DNA of 64,000 nucleotides from Solen grandis (Eukaryota; Mollusca; Bivalvia; Adapedonta; Solenidae). Shown here one piece after another: positions 23,013 through 35,637 of this stretch (position 1 is the stretch's first letter; each line of letters opens with the position of its first letter). Location: contig CM037783.1 in NCBI GenBank assembly GCA_021229015.1, positions 58,190,192 through 58,254,191 on the forward strand, given 5' to 3'. A program made the translations under genes and the position numbers. The notes below the pieces were generated by a model. It saw nothing but the letters and a program-made list of their open reading frames with translations, had not been told where the DNA came from and did no database searches.

Positions 23013-26000
23013 ACCACACAGACAAGATCTGTTAGGACAAGCCATCACAGACAACAAGCTGAATCCAGTATATCCTAGTCCTGCCTCACAGAAACTTTTG
23101 TTGCTGGGGGGGGAAATAAAGCAACACACTGTTTCAATATCATTTAACCGGGCCATTGTGTACACCTCTGTAATCGATACATTGGAAATATCTCTTGCCT
23201 TATCCAATGCATTAATCAATCAATAATCAATTGAACCAATTTCATTCTGGACGTTCAAATATTAACTAGATGCTTTTCTGTTTTTTATTCACACGTCACC
23301 AACACACCCTAGTTTTGTTAAAACCAAACACATAACTAGAAACACTCACAGGAATGTCAACTAGTTTTGATTTGGATTAGGCGCCACATAACATTGGGCC
23401 ATTTCCATAACATCAAAGTATGACATTTCAACATTGCCAATCACTGAAGATTAGAAACTGATTATCGCCAATGAATTCTTCAGCAAATGATAGTCGCTAA
23501 TAAAACAATTATATCAAACTATCACTGAAATGGCCATACTTGTAAGCGCACCCGAGTCCATATCAAAATGTGAGTCCACAGCATAATAGCTAATGCAACA
23601 CGCAATTTAAATGAGGTTTTGAATTTTAATAACTTCTAAGCCGGTATTTGCTACATGTTACAGCAAATACATTTTTCAAGTAGCATAACAATCTATCAGT
23701 TTTTTTTGCTCCTTCTTATTATAATCTACTGTCTACAATCTCGTATCACTAGGACAGGATGTGCTATCTAGCCACCTGATCATCATGTCACGCTGTCTCC
23801 ACTTAACCACTGTCAAATGATTGTAAGCTGACTTGCACCTTTAAGTTGTCTCAAGAGTATGACGCAGCACTTAGTCATGAACAAACCAAAGAGCACAGAC
23901 AAACTTAAAAGATTTTCTTTCAAAAAGCAAAGTTTAACTACCTATCTTTCGGTAGAATAAGCAAGTTGCCTTTTTAGGTAGCAAATATCTACTGCTACCG
24001 GTAATTCAAAATTTTGGTTTTTGTGTCTCAAAATATCATATCCTGTAAAACAATTATCTCTCCTTATAACACTGGTACATATATTATCGTATTCATGCTC
24101 CAGAAAAGTGTGGTCTTCTAAATGATCATTGGCAATTTTTTTTATTTGTTGTTGTTGTTGTTGTTTTCAACTAAACAGTATTCATGATCAGGGCTTTTTT
24201 TCCTTATTAATCAGTGGCTGTTCATTAAGGCATCTTCCCCTCTGAAAATGTCTTTTATACATGCAGTTTTCCCAAAATTTGCTATTAAATACCCCAATAT
24301 TTTGCTTCCCGAATAAAAAGAAAATGGTTATATTTTCCCAAAATTAAGACTCCTACCCCCATCACCTGAAAAATTCAAGGCCTGATGGATTAATTTAGCC
24401 ATCCACAAAATCCATGAAAACTACTAACATATGAAAACTAGGATTATACAGTGAGAGCACACAACCACACTCAGTATCTGCCATGATAATAGGGTAAAAC
24501 ATGTATGATAATAATTAGCTAGTCGTATAATTAGCAAGTCCAATCTGCCCCAATAGACAATTGGCAAAAAAGGAATGAAGCATGCTGCATCATGTACATG
24601 GTACTGTAATCAGAAATAGACTAGGCAGCTACTGCAAAAAAATGTGCTTTCTTAATAAAGGAAAGAAAAACAGGAACAACTATTCCATTAATTACACAAT
24701 GCTTTTTTTCAGTGTCAACTATCCGCTAACTAAAATGTATTTACTAATTTAAAAATGTCCTACATTAGTCTCTTCTAGGAGATTATTGTCATCTAAATAA
24801 AAAAAAAACATAAAATAAGACTATATTACTAATTTTATAACATAAAGTTCAACCATGTCTGCTTGGATTTGCAATATTTATTGCAATTTTAATGAGCAAC
24901 AGCTTTTGAACAAATAAACCACCTCACAAGAATAAAGTTTAATCATGATAATCAGGGTACTAGAACAGACAGGGAAAATGCAATACTTGGATAATTCAAA
25001 GACTTGTGACAAGAGCATGGCAGGCAATCATGTAAATACACGTCTGTTAGAGATTTTTGTTTTTAAAAAGGGAAGATAAATTAGGTGAAAATGTACATTA
25101 AAATTATGGCCCTTGGTGAGGATGTAGACCTTGTGATAGTTTACAAGTCTGTGAAGTTCAATGACTGAAGCTTTTGTAGCTTAGAAGTTATGGCCAAGGT
25201 TTAAGTTTCTCACCACCATGATGCCGAGAACACCACCACAACAGTGATGACAATCCATCAACTTTTTTCTTTAAAAAACAGAAAAGCTAAAACCAACAGT
25301 ATTTTCCTTCTTGATCTTGTCATTTCTCCTCAAAGGGACTGGAAATCATGCGGGTGCTCAGATATTCATTTCTATTTGACCAGGCCTTTTTCCTGATGAT
25401 GAGAAAGTAAATGTGACACATGTTGGTGCAAAATATTACAAATTTGCTTTGATATCCAAAACAATATGAAACCTGCCCGATTTTACCATTTTACAAAGAC
25501 AGTAAACAGTTTTTGTTAGGTAAAGAGGACAAAACTTCTGATCAGCCATAGATCCAATATGATCATTATATTTCTACTTCTACTGTTTGTTTACCGGCCA
25601 CCTTCAACAAGCTGCAGATATGTGCGCCGTGCTAACCTTAGCAAGTGATCCAGGTAATAGACACTAGTGAAATATTGTACACTAGATCCCAGGTAACTTG
25701 GTTCTTTAATGTGCACATTGTATTATAAACACAGATACATGCAAAGCCTCTTTTAGCAGTTCAGCCAGTTACCACTCTGAGCCACCGTTCCACCAATACT
25801 GTTGGAAAGCTGTCATAAACTCTGATCTACATACATAGTCTCAATTAGTCAAAAGTGCATTTTTATGTCATTTTCATTACCACTTCGTATTTTAAATTGC
25901 TATGCACTAAAATGTCATTACTGGAAAATTTTATGACACATTATCTTGCAAGTCTTAAACTGGTAATACATTTGAGTCTGATAGTTTTAATTATAATATA

Positions 26001-26760
26001 ACCTTTCCCAGTTTTCCTCTCACTCACTCACTCTCTTTCTATATGAATCCTGACCAAGACCTAAAGGTCAATTTGTTTTTTACCCCCTACCCGCTGACCA
26101 TCTGTTTCAATAATATGAAGCTATTACAACAAAAGTGACCTGGCCAAACAGGGATCTATATAACACACTAAACAGACATTCTGTCAGACTCCGGGTAAAA
26201 GTGAAGGACAAGTCGAATGGTGTTCCAGGACTGAGTCTGTTAGTCTACCCTGATTTCTTGAGTCATAGAACTCCCATCACAAGAACCACAGCATGAACAG
26301 ACACAATCAATAGCCAGCCCAAGTTCATTACACAATGAGGACATTAATGTTCCATATATGGTCATGCAGGGAATTAATCTCACTTTAAGACCTATGTAAT
26401 GGGGTATCCCTGTTGCCAGCACCATCCCAGCTGTCAGGACTAAGCACCTTCACCAGGCCACTACCTTATTTCCCTCCCCACCCACACACTGAGTCACTGT
26501 TCTTCTTCCATTACTCAAATATCTCTCATATCTCCTGAACCTCATTTTTTTACCTTTTCAGAATTATCATTTTTACTCTTACTACAAAAGATAAACTTTT
26601 CATATTCTTGTTGAAACACAACATATTTGCTCAATTCCCTTTGATACCTACATGGGCATTTCATTTCAAATGACCTGATGCTTTCCAATCAATCAGATTA
26701 TTCGAAGACTTGATGCTGGTTATAGGAAAAGAGAAAGTCAAAATTTATAGAGAAACTTAC
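23013..26760. other. Long intergenic stretch, no gene recognised
   Basis: AT-rich with a (GTT)n at 24147-24165. The minus-strand frame 26240-26425 is Cys-rich but unsupported. Confidence 0.4.
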
Positions 26761-26814
26761 ACCAGTGGCAGTCCTTAAAAGACCTACTGAACTTTGTCCC
26801 AGATGTAGCGTATC
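26761..26814 (-). CDS. Possible 54-nt minus-strand exon
   Basis: On the minus strand, acceptor TTGTTTGTGCCAG, 54 nt, donor GTAAGT. Two of three frames are open (one encodes DTLHLGQSSVGLLRTATG in phase 0). Both splice sites are good, but a 54-nt exon proves little. It could belong to the same unidentified gene as 35561-35637 and 38481-38571. Confidence 0.25.
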
Positions 26815-27124
26815 CTGGCACAAACAAACTAGAATGTAATAAACACAATACTACACATGTTATACACAGAGGAGAACTGTTTAGACTGGGGGACAATGAT
26901 GACCCCAACAATAATGACTCCCACATGTCCTGGCTGTCAATAATGAGTGATTATAGTGACCACCGTCAGGTCAACCCATGGCCATGGTAGACTCAACTTG
27001 CAAAGTTACATAACGGGGACTTTTTTTACTCTGGTATAAAATAGGTCATCCATTTATCTATATACATAATATACTTTTTTCTATGGTCCCTTTTTTGGCA
27101 TAGATGTCTAGCCTCTTGACCTAT

Positions 27125-27369
27125 TTAACCCTTTCCCTTATAGAGGAAACCATGAAAAGACCTATGCAAACAGCATAAAACCAGATCAGCCTGCGAGTAA
27201 CTCGCAGACTGATCAGGTTTTCTGCTGTTCCCTGCTCCTCAGTGGTCTGGAAATGAGGATTTTGTAATTAAATTTGGTAAGGTTTAACTGTGGTGGTTTT
27301 CTGCAGATCAGGCTTTATGTGGTACCTTTTGAGGGCGTCAAAACGAGTCTATATGAGGGAAAGGGTTAA
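27125..27369 (-). mobile_element. TTAA MITE family A, copy 7
   Basis: Full-length reverse copy, TTAA ends, hairpin near CAGCCTGCGAGTAACTCGCA. Confidence 0.9.
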
Positions 27370-27750
27370 GCATAGATAAAAACTTAATTAATAATGCGTC
27401 CCCTCCATCGCAATTTGCAGAGTAGATATTATTGTGATGAAGCGGATTTGTGAATAATAATATGATATGATATAATAGTGATAGACTATGATATACTGCA
27501 AATATTTACCAGTATAATGTTAAGTCTGAAACAGGTTGGGTTTTGATCCAAAGAGAATTCTTTTGATATAATACCTAGTATGTATTTATCAGCGGAACTG
27601 TCAGAATGTATTATAAAAATTTCAAGAACTTCAGCTGCAGTTCTTATATCAGCAAACAATTGTGCATATCATTTTCCTCAAAAGTATATGGCAATAGGCC
27701 AATGAAAATGATCAAAATATTCTTAGTGATATTGTTATACATCATCATCA

Positions 27751-27901
27751 TTAACCCTTTCCCTCATATAGACTCATTTTAACCCTTTCCCAGCAAACAG
27801 CATAAAAACCTGATCAGCCTGCGAGTTTCTCGCAGGCTGATCTGGTTTTATGTTGTTCACGTAGGTCTTTTCATGGTTTCCTCTATGAGGGAAAGGGTTA
27901 A
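27751..27901 (+). mobile_element. TTAA MITE family A, copy 8 (internal deletion)
   Basis: The left end is repeated twice and then joined directly to the hairpin; the GTACCACATAAAGCCTGATC block is absent. Confidence 0.88.
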
Positions 27902-29693
27902 GTTGACTTCCCCAAAAACGTTTCACAGATAATAACTGGTGCATCATGTAACAGTGATTCAGATTGGACCCACATTCCTTAGGACAGTTGTCCTAAATGG
28001 TCATTTTTTTTAAGTCATTTGTCCTAAATTACAAGAAAAACTTCGGACAATTTATTTATAGCAAAATGCTTAATAGGACATTAATGACACTTTCAAGTTT
28101 ACTTTATTTATTTATATTCTTTTTGCTTTGAAATATATCATTCAAGATTGTTTCAAAACTTCAGTCAGTTAAATAATTTCCTAGGTAAATATGTTGTTAT
28201 GACTATCTTCTGATACCTTGTTTACTTATATAGAAATGAAATAAATAATTGTTATTCAAGTTAGTATCTGGAGGGATGCATTTATTCAGTATGGAATTAG
28301 TATGTCACAAAGGAGAACCCACCCAACCCTTAAGCATAAAAGATCTTACAAATAAAAGCAAAAAAAAAAAAAAAAAAAAATAATAAAAAAAGAAATTATT
28401 GACTCAAGAAAACAGCAGGTAATAATAAATTATTTAACTTAAAATGGAAATGTGAGATCATTCATACTTCTAGAATTTTGAAGATGATGAGTGAGAGAAA
28501 GATTGGACATATAAGATATTTTGATTGTTTATCAAATCAAACATAGAATTGTAATTTATATGACTTTCTATCTAATCAAAGTCAAGGCGAATTCAGCAAA
28601 ATCCGAAAAATCCGACTCGTCAGAATGATTTTCCATTTTGCGACAGTCGTGTTCTTTAAATACGATCTAACTGGAAGTGCTGACAAATCAATTAAAAGTA
28701 TATATTTTATTCCCCCAATAATAGATCGACATCCTTTGATACCTTATCTACTCTTTGTTTTTCAATCATCATTGACAGTTTCTTGCCAACATTTTATAAC
28801 GGCCTGTTTATTTCTTAGAAGACTCGCGATTTCCGGTTTTAACGACACTTGTGACCACGTGGCACGTGATTTATGGTATCTGACAATTCTATTGGTTCTT
28901 TTTATAGACAGACGCTAATGTTTCAAAAAATAGCACGAGAAGAATAAATTTACATAGGTAATTTTCCACTGGATAGAACTTGAGTAGCATGAAGAAAAGA
29001 AAACGAAACTTGACACGCATCATTCTATTTATTTAGTCATATTCCTGATTTTATTGATTGACATATGTATTTGAATTTAAAGAATCCAGTAATTATGAAA
29101 AAGAAAGATATTTATGCGTAAAAACTTTGGCAAATATCGATATTTCCGGTGGTCGAAATTTCTTACAACGTACGAGTCCCTATGAACACGCATACAAATC
29201 GGCGACCCCAAGTATCAAAATGTTTCTAATGTAATTATTTTCAGAACAAACACATGTTTTATATAGATTGTAATATGATTAAAGTTTCAACAGCAACATT
29301 GCTATTTAGTCTTTTTTGCCGATAAGGAACTTTTATGCTGTTAAAAACTGACTGCGTCAGATTGAGTCTCTATGAAGTAACGGGTATTTGAGTCAAAATG
29401 TGTCTGTATGAAGTAATAAGTAAATGCGTCAGAGTGGGACTCTATGAAGTAAAGGGTTAATTGTCGAAATTTCACCGTCCGGTACAGACATTTGTCGGTC
29501 ACATTGTCTGATGAACTGTATTTTTATCGGCCCGATGGGCGTACTGAGTTTATTTTTTCCGGTCATCTGTAGCTTTTATCGGCCCTGGACCGAAGGGCCG
29601 ATCCAATCTGAATCTCTATGTAACCATTCTAAATTATTCAAATTTACTTTTATCCTAATCAATACTGCATATCCTTTTGAAAATATATTTCTT
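27902..29693. other. Intergenic, repeat scraps and twin E-boxes
   Basis: A 20-base A run lies near 28360. Two CACGTG E-boxes 7 bp apart (28856-28861, 28863-28868) sit in a locally GC-richer patch. A family B right end occurs in three degenerate tandem copies (29360-29460, ending GAAGTAAAGGGTTAA). The 97-codon frame at 28625-28918 is not convincing. Confidence 0.45.
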
Positions 29694-30105
29694 CAGAGTT
29701 CATTCTAGGATTGCCATGCAAAGGGCCAGTGGCCCCTGCCAATTTTGAAAGAGGGCCACCTGTAATTTGCATTGAGCCATACTTAGGTTTTTGGCAAACA
29801 AAGAAGACAAAAAAATTGTTTACTAACTACATGTGTATATGTAGTGTATTATTTTCTATGAGTCTATTCTGCTTTCAGTCATTATCACATGAAGGATGCA
29901 GGTTCACAAGAATGATCACAGGATATAGTCAATAGCATTTAACATTACAGTTCAATATGAAGACCTTAAAGTAAATACTCAAAAGTCCAAATTCAACTGG
30001 CTTATTAAAAATGGTAACTCAAAATCATCAACTGTCTTTGAGTCATATCTTAACAAAATTACCAACTTGTTGCAGTTTTTCAATTAAATTTAAAAATTAA
30101 GTGAC

Positions 30106-30276
30106 TTATTTTCTCCCAGAATGACATGCTGGATTGAACAGTCTTCTAGATTTTGCATCCCTCCAATTGGTAATGGCTGATTGAAAGTCAAAGTCTTTGA
30201 TTTCTGGTCCCTCAGTGAGATTGATGAGAAGGTATTGCAGCCCGAGTGCTCGTGCGAAAATTATTAGTGCCGTGCG
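30106..30276 (-). pseudogene. Transposase C-terminal remnant
   Basis: 56 codons to TAA 30106-30108. LQYLLINLTEGPEIKDFDFQ and AITNWRDAKSRRL match the tail I recall following the hAT dimerisation domain in DUF4371-type transposases (I-EGP-I-DFDF-W-RR). It lies just downstream of the N-terminal remnant, so the catalytic middle has been lost. Confidence 0.5.
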
Positions 30277-30394
30277 TCATAATGTTGGTTTTATTATGTT
30301 TGATACACAAAGATCATGAGATCGTTCTTTTTGTCGTATTCTAGCCAGTGATACTGCGATTTTGATAACCATTCACTTTGAAAAAAATTTTCAT

Positions 30395-30607
30395 TTAGGT
30401 TTTTGATTTATCATTACTTGGTTCAGTCGAGACTTCAGCAGAATTGGAAGTGGATGGGGTACTTTCATTGCAATTACCACCGGACTGTTCTTTTTCTTTT
30501 AAATTATCAACACCAGGACCGCTTTCTCTGCTCGATTCCAGAATATCATGGCCCGGCTCAGCAATCTTCGATTTTTTACCGAAGAAATCGCCGATATTCG
30601 TCTGCTT
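30395..30607 (-). pseudogene. Transposase N-terminal remnant with PIP-box-like motif
   Basis: 71 codons to TAA 30395-30397. Starts KQTNIGDFFGKKSK, a QxxIxxFF motif like PCNA-interaction boxes and the (S/G)-FF-K-K start common in DUF4371/hAT-type transposases, followed by a Ser/Glu/Asn-rich segment. An in-frame TGA lies immediately upstream, so it has no start codon of its own. Confidence 0.5.
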
Positions 30608-30865
30608 TCATTTCGACAAGTTTTCACTGGGTGCATTCTTTTTGTTATACGCGTAGCAGTTCTTTCTGTTCGCAATTTATAAAATGGAATAAATAACTTA
30701 TCCTTTATTTGTTTGTGAGTTAGGTACAGAAAATTATATCAATGAAAATGCCAATTTATTTTATATTATTAGTCAGTGCACACTAATCTTCTTGCAGGTT
30801 TATCAGAATTGGCAGAACAAAATTACAAAGCCGTAGTGGCGTAAGCAAACGAGTTCCCACTACTG

Positions 30866-33800
30866 TGGTATGCGAGCAGTATCCGTGATTTTTTAGCGGT
30901 TTTATTTCATTTCTGCTGTAAATGTGTTAAACGAATAAAAATAGTTTGCAAAAATAAACAGGTAGGTTCGATGTCCATCTGACACAAACATATCGAATTC
31001 TTACGTCACTCGTGTACTAAGAGGCAGAGGCCCCAAAAGGGGCATTCCATGTTGCTATTTTGGGTCACAACTGAAGCAGTATCCGTGATTTTCGTTTTTG
31101 ATGTCGTCGCGCATATATTTTGTCGGTTTTATCTAAATTTTCACATTAATGATACTCTTTTAAGACGTATAGTCTTATTTAACCAGTTTAGATAAAAAAT
31201 ATTATTTTTATTACGATCATTTAAATAATCTAAATCAAGTGGTAGGCCTGCCGGCAGACGGAATCGTTCGATAGGCTATTTGAAATCAATGTTTGATTAT
31301 TTATTTCTTTTCTTATGCATTTGTTTTTATTATTATTATTATTATCATATAGATATTAATTATTTTCAGATTTTTTTTTTCAATCAAAATGATCGTAGAT
31401 CAAGGCACTGTTTTACAGGAGAGAATAATGGGGCGCAATTAAAAAGGCACACGCTTACTTGGCGTAATTTTTTTTTTTTTTTTTTTTTATTTCTATAATT
31501 TACTGTGAAGATAATTATATATCAGGAATTTTTCACGAAGAGAACACAAGAATTTTCAAATACATTTACGCTGAAACAGATTCAGCTGACAACCATGCAG
31601 ACAGAAATATAAAGGTTTGGTTGATCAGAGATTTATTTTGACCAGTTCATCGTGAAGTTGCACAAACATTATCAGCTTCTTTTCAAATATTTAAGCTACA
31701 TAGCACGAAGCTACAATATATAAATCTAGGTATTTACATCTCTAATTAAAATATCGGGTTAGGAGGTAAAATTTAAATGAATAGGGCCGTTTCTTTATAG
31801 TGGAAACCACGACTTGTTAAGGTATTCGGCCGCTTATGGCTATACATACATATCATTACGATTAAATTAAATTTGGTTGTATCCACCACCATAGCATCTA
31901 GTCAGTTTATGGCAAATTATATAGATCGTAACCTATTTTTTTTTACATCCCTTAACCAAGAAAATGTTTATCTTTCCAAAGTCAATATTTCGTAATGTTT
32001 TAATGTTGATTTTTCGCATATCCCCTACTGGTTTGTATCAGCAACCATATTACATTTATGTTCTTGAACATTTGTTCTACCAACTTGAATAAATTTACGT
32101 CATTTCTGAAGTAAGACCGATGGACAGAAAAAATGCAAAGTAAAGTCGAGTTAAAATAATCCTTAGTGGCAAAGAGCGCACTTACACTTGTTTGAATTTT
32201 ATTTGTAATCATATTAATATCAGTCTTACAAACACTTCGGAAACATAATGTAATAAATCTATTATGTTGCGTTGTTGTTTTACCGTATTGACAGAAATTT
32301 AAATTACGGTTGGTTAAACTAGGACATCGAAGCTACGTGCGCACGCGACGTAAATACATTTAAACATCCCTTTATACAGGATTAAACACTGACGGAGAAA
32401 AAAATCCAACGGTATATACTCTGATGCAAAGATGCTCTTTATGGCAAAAAAAAAGATCATGAACAAAACGACAACAAACAGTGATTATGGTTTAAAATTT
32501 CGTGATATTTTAATGTTCCCGTCCGTCAGTGCAAACTGCCAGTCTAAAACCAGATGGTTGCCGAATCGATAACTGACATGTTCCTTGTCGGTTAAAAACG
32601 TAATTTCGGCGGTCAGCACATTTTCTTCTTAATTCACTGAATTAAATATATTATATACTAGATGGTGTGAGTATGGCCAATAGAGTCAAAAATACTACTA
32701 CTGATACGAACTACTACTCAAAACTGTGTTTGTAACGTGTATAACTGGTACAAGTTTATAAGGCATGACCAGCAGGTATCGACTTATAACATATGAATAT
32801 TTCACCACATTACCTTAACAAAAGTCAACACGTTTGTTTCTTTTCACAAATTTTATTGTATACCACTGAAAATATTTTTTCTTCTACCATTCCAGTTACA
32901 TGTACTTACTGCTTTGAAAAATATTTGCGTCCGTTTCCTTGTAAATTCACGTAAATGAAACTGAATCTTATATATCAAAAATTAATTATGTCAAAGAAGT
33001 GTTTTTTTTTTTTTTATTCATGGTTGGAAAGTTTGATACGTTTCCACAAAGGGTCTCTGTATATATATATATATAGCATGAGGAGACCCTGGTTTCCATC
33101 GCTCATTAAATAATTAAAGTAAACAGTATGTGTTCCATGGCATGCCATTATTCGATCTGTATATAAATATTTTTTATTCATAAATATTCTTTTCAAACTC
33201 TGAAAAACTAATACTGATAAAAATATTCCAATTATTAAAAAAGAACTAAAAATTATACGACTTCACGTGATTGGAGGAAGTCATCATTTACAAATACGTT
33301 TCCCGCTGTATAAAGATGTACATGTATCTGTTTTCTGTCTACGACATTTATTGTCTAACTGGATTTTTTTTTCAATTTAGATCTAGATCTAGGATCAGAT
33401 ATTAAATTCCTTGTCGACATCATTAATATATCAAGAAAAAAAAGAGCAAAAACATCAACCCGGAATATGAATGGATACATCAGTCACCCGTGTGGTAATA
33501 AATGGCCGGTCTGAAAAGGGGAAAAAGTACATGTAATAAAAAATAAAGTATAAACTTAAAAACTGAACTGATTTTTTTTCTTCAAAAATTGATGTTTTTA
33601 GGTAATTAATATCCCCGTTGTGGGCCCCACCACTGTTTAAGAAAGACAACTGCTGTAAATTGTTTATTATTTCCCTTTAAAACACTCAAGAAGCGGACGA
33701 TGCAGTCTGTGACATGATTTCCTGAAGTTAAAGTTATAGATATATTGTAAAAGGGTTGAAATTGTTGTTTAAAATGACTTATATGAATAATTATTTCTTT

Positions 33801-34097
33801 ATGATATAAATACCAATACAAGACCTAATTAGCGAACTTAAAGTAACAAACGAGAACGCACGCGCACTGTCGCACGCGCTGATCCCTCGCGACATGGGCA
33901 TCTGTATTTTCACTTTACTGATACATAATCGATTGTAATTTCATTAATACTCACCCTTTCTTGCTAAAATTAGGTTTCCACACTGATATTATGACGAACT
34001 TTGAGTAAGTGGAAATTTTTACAACACAGCGTTATATTTGACGATACTATAAGCAAATCACGGATACTACTCGTTCACGGATACTGCTCGCATACCA
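30866..34097. mobile_element. Inner element with subterminal repeats
   Basis: A 23-bp perfect inverted pair (core GCGAGCAGTATCCGTGA) at 30866-30888 and 34075-34097. The 12-mer CAGTATCCGTGA recurs at 31077-31088, and its inverse core TCACGGATACT at 34058-34068, giving two sites near each end. A (T)20 run lies at 31468-31488. No intact transposase was found. Confidence 0.5.
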
Positions 34098-34416
34098 GTA
34101 CGTTTGTATAACTCGGCAATGTTCGGTATAAACCTGAACTCTGGTGACCGTGAAATTGTGGAATCAAGCATTTATCGAGTTTTCCGATGTTAAAGTCGAT
34201 ATAATTTGTTGAGAATTAATTGTCACGTCTTAGTTTATATACATTTTTATCTGTTATTTCTTGTAAATTAAAATTAAGGATTGGCGTACATAGTGTTAAG
34301 AATAGCGCCGTCGGTAAAACCTGTGCGCCAGATGGTCGCGTGCACTTTTCTGAAAGGGGCCATTTTAATATTTAGTGGGCCACTGGCGCAAAAGCGCAGC
34401 CTAGAATGAACTCTGT

Positions 34417-34907
34417 TTCTTGTTAACATTTCCAAGATATTCAACATTATTTTAGATTGCATGACCGTTGGTCTATCTCTATTTTTGAAAGACTTCTATA
34501 TACGTAAACTGTGACAGTTCATTTGATCATACCACAAACTATATGCATCAGCTGTTCATACCTAGCATTAATATCCCTTAAGTAATTTCCTGCCGCAATG
34601 TTATGATTTATATCAAATAAAGGCCTCTGACTGGCATAATTTCCCATCATTTACGACAATTTCATTCGTGCACGAGCATAACTACAGAGTGTCAGTGAAA
34701 CTGATATGTTCATTTCCATTTGCATAATTTATTATAATGTATAGACAACATAAGCAGATGCACACACACATGAGGCTTTGTGACAAAGTTGTGGTAACTG
34801 TTAAAACATGATCCACCACAACCCTGAGCACCTAAGTTGTAACACCATTCATGATTATAAGCAAATATGTTAAATATTACACTATATATATTTGATACTC
34901 ATGTACT
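34417..34907. other. Intergenic, no feature seen
   Basis: AT-rich sequence without recognised repeats or ORFs. Confidence 0.5.
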
Positions 34908-35149
34908 TTAACCCTTTCCCTCATAGAGGAAACCATGAAAAGACCTATGCGAACAGCATAAAACCAGATCAGCCTGCGAGTAACTCGCAGGCTGATCAGG
35001 TTTTATGCTGTTCGCTGCTCCTCAGTGGTCTGTTAATGAGGATTTTACAATTAAATTTGGTAAGGTTTGAGTTTGGCTTTCTGCAGATCAGGCTTTATGT
35101 GGTACCTATTGAGTGCGTCAAAATGAGTCTACATGAGGAAAAGGGTTAA
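34908..35149 (-). mobile_element. TTAA MITE family A, copy 9
   Basis: Full length, reverse orientation, TTAA at both ends. The hairpin CCTGCGAGTAACTCGCAGG is perfect in this copy. Confidence 0.92.
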
Positions 35150-35560
35150 AACATGTGGATTGAATGCTTTCTTATTCATATTCCTATGTCTTCATACACC
35201 TTTAAGTCTAACTAAATGAAAAGAGATGTAAAGATTGTAGAGAGTTGTAGAAAGGCTCTTAGATATATATGACTTAAAAGTATACTAGTCGATTGAGATT
35301 TTATGAAATTTGTTCTCTATCTATTCTTTTTGCATAAAATCTCATTAAAATAAGCTAAATAAAAGAAAAATAGTTTGAAAAATGTAAATCAGTCCCTTAT
35401 ACATGACATTAATCTCTCAATGGACACGCACAAGTTCTAATTTCTTTTGGCCAAATGTGATTGGTATTTTTATCATCTTTTATTTTAAAGTAATGACTGT
35501 AACCCCTGTAGGGCAAAGCATGGCTGGCCTTTGACAAGGCAGTGACATACATGTACTTAC

Positions 35561-35637
35561 CCAAACTTGTTCAGGACAAAGGCTTGACTCTGAATGGTAT
35601 AGAATGGACCCGAAATGTTCACATAACTTGTAAGTTC
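35561..35637 (-). CDS. Internal exon of unidentified minus-strand gene
   Basis: 77 nt with acceptor TGTATTTGCAG and consensus donor GTAAGT. One frame reads ELTSYVNISGPFYTIQSQAF then VLNKFG and looks like genuine protein; a second frame is also open. The base composition is richer than the flanks. The protein is not recognised. The next upstream candidate is 38481-38571. Confidence 0.5.

Larger units (their letters stand above)
29694..34416 (-). mobile_element. Composite hAT-like DNA transposon, internally rearranged
   Basis: A perfect 16-bp inverted terminal repeat CAGAGTTCATTCTAGG (29694-29709) and its complement (34401-34416), with looser similarity continuing inward (GCCAGTGGCCC on both sides). 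TTTCTT directly flanks both ends. The minus strand carries transposase N- and C-terminal remnants (30395-30607, 30106-30276) with the middle missing. Inner inverted repeats at 30866-30888 and 34075-34097 suggest a second element inside. Confidence 0.65.

Noticed and set aside
28625..28918. 97-aa hydrophobic plus-strand ORF
   Set aside because: No recognisable family, splice support or coding composition; overlaps a promoter-like patch with twin E-boxes.
30403..30696. 97-aa and 70-aa plus-strand ORFs
   Set aside because: Opposite strand of the transposase N-terminal remnant, whose minus-strand reading has recognisable transposase character.
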